Shown here one piece after another: positions 41,052-45,548 of a stretch of DNA of 45,548 nucleotides; the first letter of the stretch is position 1; each line of letters begins with the position of its first letter. The position numbers and the translations under genes were made by a program. The DNA lies in IMG/VR virus record IMGVR_UViG_3300033148_001204, positions 1-45,548 of that record; one strand, 5' to 3'. The notes under the pieces were generated by a model. That model saw nothing but the letters and a program-made list of their open reading frames with translations, ran no database searches and was not told the DNA's origin. This stretch comes from a virus.

Positions 41052-41276
41052 ATGAATACATCGTTTAGTATAGACCCTAATGATAAGTTAGGGCTTGAAT
41101 GTTTAGAGATTGTTAAGAATGAGGCGAGAACACATAGCCTTAGTTTTTCAAATGTAGTACGTAATCTATTAGTTGCAGAAGCAAAACCTGAATTAGTTAA
41201 TAATAAGCCGAAACAAATTAAGCCAATTACTACTCAGATTAAAGATAAACCTAAGCCAACAGTTAAAAAGGTTTAA
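41052..41276 (+). CDS. Arc-like ribbon-helix-helix protein
   Basis: 74 residues. TSFSID as the DNA-contacting strand, helix A to about residue 29 and helix B LSFSNVVRNLLVAEA fit the RHH fold. A Lys/Pro-rich tail follows (KPKQIKPITTQIKDKPKP). Placed at a divergent promoter with a TTAAG palindrome, it is the best candidate regulator of the late/packaging switch. Function otherwise unproven. Confidence 0.65.
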   Translation: MNTSFSIDPNDKLGLECLEIVKNEARTHSLSFSNVVRNLLVAEAKPELVNNKPKQIKPITTQIKDKPKPTVKKV

Positions 41277-41278
41277 TT

Positions 41279-41782
41279 ATGGCTATTGATAAAGATTTAA
41301 GACTGAAGGCTGAAGCATTATTAGTTTCAGGTTTAACCAGTAAGGAAGTATCCGACAAGTTAGGTATTGCTTATATAACTGTACAGACGTGGAAGCAAAA
41401 GCTTGGTGAGGAGCAAACAGAGGCTACTATTAGTGACTTAGTTAAAGTAGATAAAGAAGCTCTGCTACAGGTTAAAACTATAGTAGAGCAAAATGCGCCT
41501 CCTAAAGTTGCTGAGACTATAGGTAAGGTAGTAGATGGAGTAATAGGTCTCCAAGAGTTAGAACCTAAGTTTATGACTGTAGTTACTAAGTTACTAACTA
41601 AGGCTGAAGAGATGGCTACTAAAGAAGATTTATCTATTAAAGATTGGGTTGCTATATCTAACGCTATTGGTCTATTATATAGTAATATCTATAATAAGAG
41701 TGGTACTAACGTAAATGTACTTAATCAGACTAATCTACATAGTGAAAAAATGTCTATGTTTAAAGCGAATCAACGTGGGTAA
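41279..41782 (+). CDS. Terminase small subunit
   Basis: 167 residues. The N-terminal HTH (LVSGLTSKEVSDKLGIAYITVQTWKQK) is typical of DNA-recognising small terminases; the middle helices would form the ring. It lies two genes before the large subunit. Starts 2 bases after the RHH stop. Confidence 0.75.
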   Translation: MAIDKDLRLKAEALLVSGLTSKEVSDKLGIAYITVQTWKQKLGEEQTEATISDLVKVDKEALLQVKTIVEQNAPPKVAETIGKVVDGVIGLQELEPKFMTVVTKLLTKAEEMATKEDLSIKDWVAISNAIGLLYSNIYNKSGTNVNVLNQTNLHSEKMSMFKANQRG

Positions 41783-41873
41783 CTTATTTGCTCAGTATCC
41801 CGAGCTATTTGTGGGTATATTAGTCTTTGCTATTTCTTCATTAGTAGATTTTGTAAGGAGTCATAATGGCTAA
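41775..41873 (+). CDS. Possible GTG-started membrane micropeptide (32 residues)
   Basis: From GTG at 41775 it reads MGNLFAQYPELFVGILVFAI then SSLVDFVRSHNG, a single hydrophobic helix with a basic end. It fills the 83-base gap between terminase small subunit and the next gene and overlaps both by 8 bases, like other small genes here. The ribosome site is weak. Could be spurious. Confidence 0.35.
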   Translation: MGNLFAQYPELFVGILVFAISSLVDFVRSHNG

Positions 41874-42090
41874 TAAAAACTTTATAGGAAAAGAATATTT
41901 TTGTTCTGTATGTAAGACACAATATACAATGACTGATGATATGCTTGATGAAGTAGAACTAACTCATAAATGTGGAGAGCACTTAAATGTAATAACTGCT
42001 CAGTGTCCTCATTGCGAGAGTATGTCTATACCTGAGGGTATGAATCAGATAACTTGGCTAATGCCAGGAGAGGAAGATATAGATGGCTAA
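41866..42090 (+). CDS. Zinc-ribbon protein between terminase genes
   Basis: 74 residues. CSVC (C13, C16), HKC (H34, C36) and CPHC (C47, C50) give two or three zinc sites. AAGGAG precedes the ATG. Overlaps the large terminase start by 8 bases. May be a packaging accessory; no family recognised. Confidence 0.6.
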   Translation: MANKNFIGKEYFCSVCKTQYTMTDDMLDEVELTHKCGEHLNVITAQCPHCESMSIPEGMNQITWLMPGEEDIDG

Positions 42091-43756
42091 GTGTGAATGG
42101 TATTTAAATATAACACCTGACGAGTATGATGAACTATATCCCGACTTGTTAGATGTTAAATGGTTGTTTGAAAATAACCCTGATAGTGATGAAGATATGA
42201 TAGCTAATTATCTTCCTGTTAAATTATGGCGTATGAACAATCTTTATTGGATTGAAGATAAAGATGGTAATCGCGTTATAATGAACATGAATAGAGGACA
42301 ACATAAAGTTAAGGCTGCTCAAAGACGCCACCCTCGTATCATCATTCTTAAATCTAGACAGCAAGGTATCTCAACATACTGGTTGCTAGACTACAAAGAC
42401 GATGCAATATTCACTGATGCTCTCAAAGTTGGTATGCTTGCTCAAGGTCTTGAAGAAGCCTCTACATTACTTACTAGAGTTAAAACTGCTTGGGAACTAT
42501 TAGACCCCGGCATCAAAGAGTTCTTAGGTCTAGCTGTAACCAAAGATAATAGTAAAGAGTTTAGTTTCAACAATGACTCAACTATATTCATTCGTTCTTC
42601 GTTCCGTTCTACTACGCTACAACGTCTTCACGTTTCTGAGCTTGGAAAGATTAGTAACAAGGACCCACAGAAAGCGAGAGAACTTGTTGCAGGTACAATG
42701 CAAGCCATCAAGGCTGGTAACCCGGTTGTACTTGAGTCAACTGCTGAAGGTCGTAAGAACCTCTTTCACAAAATGTGGTATGAGGCTGTAAACTTCGTAG
42801 GTGATAGAGCACTTAAAGACTTCTACCCTGTATTCCTATCATGGGTAGATGACCCCGATTGTACTGCCAAGATACCTCAGAGATTAACCATCGATGATGA
42901 TGCATATATAGCTAAGGTTGAGCATGACCTAGACATGATACTATCTGATGAACAGAAGTGGTGGGTACATACACAACGTAAAGAGAGTGGTGATGACTTC
43001 GACCAAGAGTACCCTTACAACCCTGAGGCTGCATTTGCTGCTGTTAGAGATGGGGCTTACTTCGCGCGTATATGGAAAGACTCTGGGCGTATGTGGTATC
43101 CACACAATGGTCAAGGTACTGAATCTAAAAACCTTATTAAAGGTCATGAAGATGAACTATCGCTATATGATGGTGCACTTGATACATTCGTCTCTGTTGA
43201 CCTCGGTATGAACGACATGATGGTCTTAATAGTATGGCAAGAATATGTTAATGCTAGCGGCTTACTAGAGATTAGAATCGTTAGATGCTACAAGAACAGT
43301 GGTGAAGCACTACGTCACTACTATGAATGGCTAGTATCTCTAAACATCCGTATAACTAACGTGTATCTACCACATGATGCGAAGGTTAGAGAGTTGGGTA
43401 GTGCGAAGTCGCGTTATGGTATCCTCTACGATTTAGGCATGCGAAACATGACTGTACTAAAGAAAACCAATAACAAGTCTAACGATATAGAGCTTGCTCG
43501 TCGTATGCTACCACATGTTATTATAGATATGACACCTGGTACTGGTTGTGACTACTTAGACGATATGATGCATAACTACTCCAAGCAGTGGGATGAAAAA
43601 GGTGGTATGTGGAAAGACAAACCTTTACATGATGAATGGTCTAACCCCGCTGATGCATTCTTATACTTAGTTATGGGTCGTTATGCAACTGGTGACAGTG
43701 TTGGGAAGGTGAAGAAACGCGGTAGCCGTCGAAAACGTGGAGGGTTGGCCTTATAA
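42083..43756 (+). CDS. Terminase large subunit
   Basis: 557 residues. ATPase: Walker A-like KSRQQGIST (K90-T98), Walker B HVSEL (E186), coupling motif LESTAEG at 218-224. RNase H-like nuclease: D373 (SVDLG), D432 (LPHDAK) and D517/D524 (DEWSNPADA). Pumps and cuts DNA at the portal. From about 42300 to the end the gene uses more C-ending codons than its first 200 bases and its neighbours. Confidence 0.93.
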   Translation: MAKCEWYLNITPDEYDELYPDLLDVKWLFENNPDSDEDMIANYLPVKLWRMNNLYWIEDKDGNRVIMNMNRGQHKVKAAQRRHPRIIILKSRQQGISTYWLLDYKDDAIFTDALKVGMLAQGLEEASTLLTRVKTAWELLDPGIKEFLGLAVTKDNSKEFSFNNDSTIFIRSSFRSTTLQRLHVSELGKISNKDPQKARELVAGTMQAIKAGNPVVLESTAEGRKNLFHKMWYEAVNFVGDRALKDFYPVFLSWVDDPDCTAKIPQRLTIDDDAYIAKVEHDLDMILSDEQKWWVHTQRKESGDDFDQEYPYNPEAAFAAVRDGAYFARIWKDSGRMWYPHNGQGTESKNLIKGHEDELSLYDGALDTFVSVDLGMNDMMVLIVWQEYVNASGLLEIRIVRCYKNSGEALRHYYEWLVSLNIRITNVYLPHDAKVRELGSAKSRYGILYDLGMRNMTVLKKTNNKSNDIELARRMLPHVIIDMTPGTGCDYLDDMMHNYSKQWDEKGGMWKDKPLHDEWSNPADAFLYLVMGRYATGDSVGKVKKRGSRRKRGGLAL

Positions 43757-43759
43757 CTG

Positions 43760-43823
43760 TTATTAAATTTAATTTAAGTATTGTATTTTATACTTGTAGA
43801 ATATTTTATTAAATTTAATTTAA
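43760..43823. repeat. 18-base direct repeat flanking a terminator-like hairpin
   Basis: TTATTAAATTTAATTTAA occurs at 43760-43777 and 43806-43823. Between them AAGTAT/ATACTT (43776-43781/43790-43795) can form a weak hairpin after the terminase gene. The motif AAATTTAATTTAA also recurs near the ends of the window and near several promoters. Confidence 0.6.
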
Positions 43824-43952
43824 TATGATAGATTATTATAAATTAAAAATTTTAGGCTCCCATGTCAATCTCAATAGAATATGAATCGATGGCCCGACCC
43901 TTATGTATATAACAGCTGGCACTTTTTATAAATTTCATAATTCATCTCATAT

Positions 43953-43984
43953 TTAAGATTATATTAAGAATATTTCGATATAAT
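43953..43984 (+). promoter_or_regulatory. Control-region promoter 1
   Basis: TATAAT at 43979-43984 with TTAAGA at 43964-43969 and 43953-43958, 15 and 26 bases upstream. It is followed immediately by CGCGCGCCCG, a GC-rich discriminator unique in this window. Confidence 0.7.
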
Positions 43985-43990
43985 CGCGCG

Positions 43991-44165
43991 CCCGTTCATT
44001 ATATAAGAGATAATATCTATCTCTATATGATATGATTAGAATCAATATAAGAGGTTATAGAGATAGATAGATAATAAGATAGATATTATATCAAATAAGA
44101 AGATATCGGTGTTTATAGCCAAATTATAGAATTCACCATTTATTTAAATTAAATTTAAGATTAAC
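43991..44165 (+). ncRNA. Candidate non-coding RNA
   Basis: Starts about 7 bases after the -10 at 43979. ATCTATCTCTATA (44015-44027) pairs with TATAGAGATAGAT (44056-44068), and ATAAT (44010-44014) can extend it with ATTAT (44085-44089). A further GGTG/CACC hairpin lies at 44109-44138. No open frame with a ribosome site. It ends near the next promoter. Confidence 0.4.
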
Positions 44166-44175
44166 TGTATATAAT
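44144..44175 (+). promoter_or_regulatory. Control-region promoter 2
   Basis: TATAAT at 44170-44175 with TTAAGA at 44155-44160 (15 bases upstream) and TTAAAT at 44144 (26 bases upstream). Confidence 0.6.
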
Positions 44176-44219
44176 AATACATACCAAACGATTAAGGGCG
44201 AATATGATTAGATAATATC

Positions 44220-44263
44220 TAAATTGAATCATTCAATTTAATTTAAGAATATTTAGATAGAAT
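44220..44263 (+). promoter_or_regulatory. Control-region promoter 3 with preceding hairpin
   Basis: TAGAAT at 44258-44263 with TTAAGA at 44243-44248, 15 bases upstream. TAAATTGAA/TTCAATTTA (44220-44228/44232-44240) forms a hairpin just before it that may end transcription from promoters 1 and 2. The leader starts with GATTAA/TTAATC at 44270-44285. Confidence 0.6.
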
Positions 44264-44336
44264 TAGATAGATTAAATCTTTAATCAAAATCTTATGAAGT
44301 GAGATGATACACTCAAAAAACATGAAGGGTTCTATT

Positions 44337-44819
44337 ATGACTAAAACACAATTAAAAACAGAGGCACTAAATCTGTTAAATGAGCATAAAGCAAATAAAA
44401 AACTTGTTGAGGCAATTACTACATTAATGGCTTCTTATACTGCATCAAAATCAAATAAAGTGATTAGAGAAAAAATGATAACTATAGATGATGAACAATT
44501 TGTATGGTGTAATCGCCATGAAGTTTATGAGCCAATTATAAATTTCTCAAAAGGTGAAAAATCTGATTGTTGTATTCTTGCTCACACTGTTTGGAATGAC
44601 CTTGGAAAACAAGTTACTAAACTTAGTGATGATTTAACTACAAAAGCAATAGAGGGTGAAGATGTACAAGAAATTGCGGCTGAACTTAAATCTAAAAAAG
44701 AATTACGTGGCGGTAAATATAACTTCATAGATGATAAAGTGAAATTCCCAGAAATCGAAAACTATATCTATGATGATAAGTTATTCCACCAAGATACTGC
44801 AACTCCAGTAGAATCGTAA
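44337..44819 (+). CDS. Small protein, paralogue of the gene at 10828
   Basis: 160 residues. Start at 44337 chosen because the TCTATTATGACTAAA start region is the same as at 10828 and the proteins then align: MTK..L..EAL.L.N.H.A.KKL.EA...L, with C58, H61 and EP65-66 in identical positions. C78/C79 may finish a zinc site. The C-terminal half is charged and helical. Three stacked promoters before it and a perfect palindromic terminator after it suggest strong, regulated expression. Function unknown. Confidence 0.75.
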   Translation: MTKTQLKTEALNLLNEHKANKKLVEAITTLMASYTASKSNKVIREKMITIDDEQFVWCNRHEVYEPIINFSKGEKSDCCILAHTVWNDLGKQVTKLSDDLTTKAIEGEDVQEIAAELKSKKELRGGKYNFIDDKVKFPEIENYIYDDKLFHQDTATPVES

Positions 44820-44825
44820 ATAGTT

Positions 44826-44853
44826 ACTATCATTAAGATATCTTAATGATAGT
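44826..44853 (+). terminator. Perfect 28-base palindrome after the paralogue gene
   Basis: ACTATCATTAAG pairs with CTTAATGATAGT around ATAT, 7 bases after the stop; a short T stretch (GTTT) follows. The downstream genes at 44887 and 45069 would be read by leak-through. Confidence 0.65.
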
Positions 44854-44886
44854 GTTTACCACTACATCAAATTTAAAGGAAATATA

Positions 44887-45069
44887 ATGGTATTAGAAAT
44901 TGAAATGAACAGAGAAGAGTTGACAGAGTTATGTGAACACTACGAACAGAAGTTCCCAATTGTTATTGAAGAGGATAGTTTATCTATGACTATTGAATGT
45001 ACTGAAAATTTAAAACATTATTTAGACAGAGATAATATTGCTTGCTATGATAAAGCTGGGAGAATATAA
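44887..45069 (+). CDS. Small acidic hypothetical protein
   Basis: 60 residues, 13 acidic, helix then strand. AAAGGAAATATA precedes the ATG, the same string as at 6006. Coupled to the next gene by TAATG. No family recognised. Confidence 0.6.
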   Translation: MVLEIEMNREELTELCEHYEQKFPIVIEEDSLSMTIECTENLKHYLDRDNIACYDKAGRI

Positions 45070-45317
45070 TGGAAGTTATAACATTTAATGAACATAATGA
45101 AAAGCATGGAGTTGTTTGGCATACTGAATATAGTGAGGCACAGATATTTACTACTATTACACGTTATAGATGTTTAGGTGGAGTTCCGAAAACTATAAAG
45201 CTTCACTTCGACAAAACTGTGACATTAGTAGAGGTTGCTCAAAAAGTAAAGAATATTATAAACTTAGACGATGATATATTTACCATGGTAGCTGAAAGAG
45301 ATATCGACAAACTATAA
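45069..45317 (+). CDS. Hypothetical protein
   Basis: 82 residues, strand-rich first half (GVVWHTEYSEAQIFTTITRY) and acidic helical second half. Last gene before the origin-like junction. No recognised family. Confidence 0.6.
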   Translation: MEVITFNEHNEKHGVVWHTEYSEAQIFTTITRYRCLGGVPKTIKLHFDKTVTLVEVAQKVKNIINLDDDIFTMVAERDIDKL

Positions 45318-45548
45318 GAATTGTGATGAATTGGCAATCGTCTAGTGGGTTATAGAATTAAATAAGATTTAATCGAAAAAAATTCTAGAATTCTATAATT
45401 ATAGAATCCCTATCTTATATATATATTTTATTATAATAATTATATAATAGATTGTATAGAGAAGTTAGGGGTCTATAATTCTATAATTTTTATAATTATG
45501 AGCTTATATAGAATAAAATTTAATTTAATTCTATATAATTCTATAATT
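45318..45548. other. AT-rich non-coding junction with repeated ATTCTATAATT, candidate replication origin (right part)
   Basis: No gene is visible after the stop at 45317. The motif ATTCTATAATT occurs at 45390-45400, 45478-45488 and 45538-45548; the last is the same copy as 35-45 once the ends are joined. Two of the copies sit in a longer shared block in which the motif is followed one base later by TTATAATTAT. Short palindromes of TATAATTATA type overlap them. Iterated motifs in extremely AT-rich DNA next to the primase operon are what a phage origin looks like, but this is inference; an AT-rich control region is the alternative. Confidence 0.45.
45504..45548. repeat. Terminal direct repeat, right copy
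   Basis: Exact copy of bases 1-45. Joining the ends through it gives a continuous non-coding region from 45318 to 227 with no broken gene, which supports a circular map of about 45,503 bases. Confidence 0.9.

Larger units (their letters stand above)
43757..44336. other. 580-base non-coding control region
   Basis: No convincing gene on either strand. Contents in order: an 18-base direct repeat (43760-43777 and 43806-43823) and hairpin, a stretch with unusual GC-rich patches, three stacked promoters (-10 at 43979, 44170, 44258), a 13-bp stem, and a hairpin before the last promoter. It serves the gene at 44337 and may express a non-coding RNA. Confidence 0.7.

Noticed and set aside
43916-43930. 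GCTGGCAC as a possible sigma-54 site
   Set aside because: The required downstream TTGC at the right spacing is absent; only A/T follows.
44304-44336. Longer start for the gene at 44337
   Set aside because: Eleven extra codons do not align with the paralogue and lack a ribosome site.
45334-45365. String GGCAATCGTCTAGTGG resembling the 5' part of a tRNA
   Set aside because: No anticodon arm, T arm or acceptor partner follows; the rest is A/T filler. Chance similarity or at most a tiny remnant.
1-45548. T7-type phage RNA polymerase and its 23-base promoters, integrase, CRISPR array, insertion sequences
   Set aside because: I looked for each and saw no matching motif, regularly spaced repeat or transposase.

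Overview
The window reads as one essentially complete genome of a strictly lytic, short-tailed (podovirus-like) double-stranded DNA phage. The first 45 bases and the last 45 bases are identical, so the sequence closes into a circle of about 45.5 kb. The DNA is very AT-rich. I see no integrase, excisionase, tRNA gene, CRISPR array, insertion sequence or phage RNA polymerase. The host cannot be named from the sequence. The promoter style (TATAAT boxes in helically phased AT-rich DNA with no clear -35) resembles that described for Campylobacterota, which is a hint only.

Layout. (1) 1-227 joined through the ends to 45318-45548 is a non-coding, repeat-rich junction, the best origin candidate. (2) 228-2989 encodes a small protein and a primase/SF3-helicase fusion. 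(3) 3076-10636 is an early accessory block of about twenty tightly packed small genes (zinc ribbons, one-pass membrane peptides, unknowns) ending in a Dda/RecD-like SF1 helicase. (4) 10828-17735 is the replication and nucleotide operon: an abundant-type small protein, a gp2.5-like SSB, family A DNA polymerase, radical SAM enzyme, 5'-3' exonuclease, a putative glycosyltransferase fused to DUF6378, and a thymidylate-synthase-fold enzyme with the Asp typical of dCMP hydroxymethylases. A strong hairpin terminator follows. (5) 17920-22184 holds an HTH protein, an SF2 helicase, an ATP-dependent DNA ligase, a VRR-NUC nuclease and small genes. (6) 40908 down to 22181 on the minus strand is the late operon: scaffold, major capsid, decoration-like protein, adaptor, tail fibre and chaperone, holin, spanin-like protein, amidase, further virion proteins, nozzle-like protein, ejection proteins and portal. 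(7) 41052-43756 on the plus strand encodes a ribbon-helix-helix protein and the two terminase subunits. (8) 43757-44336 is a 580-base non-coding region with three stacked promoters, followed by three small genes, the first a paralogue of the gene at 10828.

Regulation. Eleven promoter candidates appear, nearly all at operon heads. Nine share one plan: TATAAT preceded by TTAAGA, or a close variant, 15-16 bases and usually again 26-27 bases upstream, one helical turn apart; the pair at 159 and 192 is weaker. They serve early genes, replication genes, late genes and the control region alike. Hairpins sit just upstream of several of them, so one operon's terminator abuts the next promoter. The two converging transcription units meet at 22181-22184, where overlapping stop codons lie in the apex of a 13-bp hairpin.

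The most interesting hypothesis is that rSAM, exonuclease, glycosyltransferase-DUF6378 and hydroxymethylase genes, embedded in the DNA polymerase operon, make a hydroxymethylated and probably further decorated cytosine in the phage DNA.
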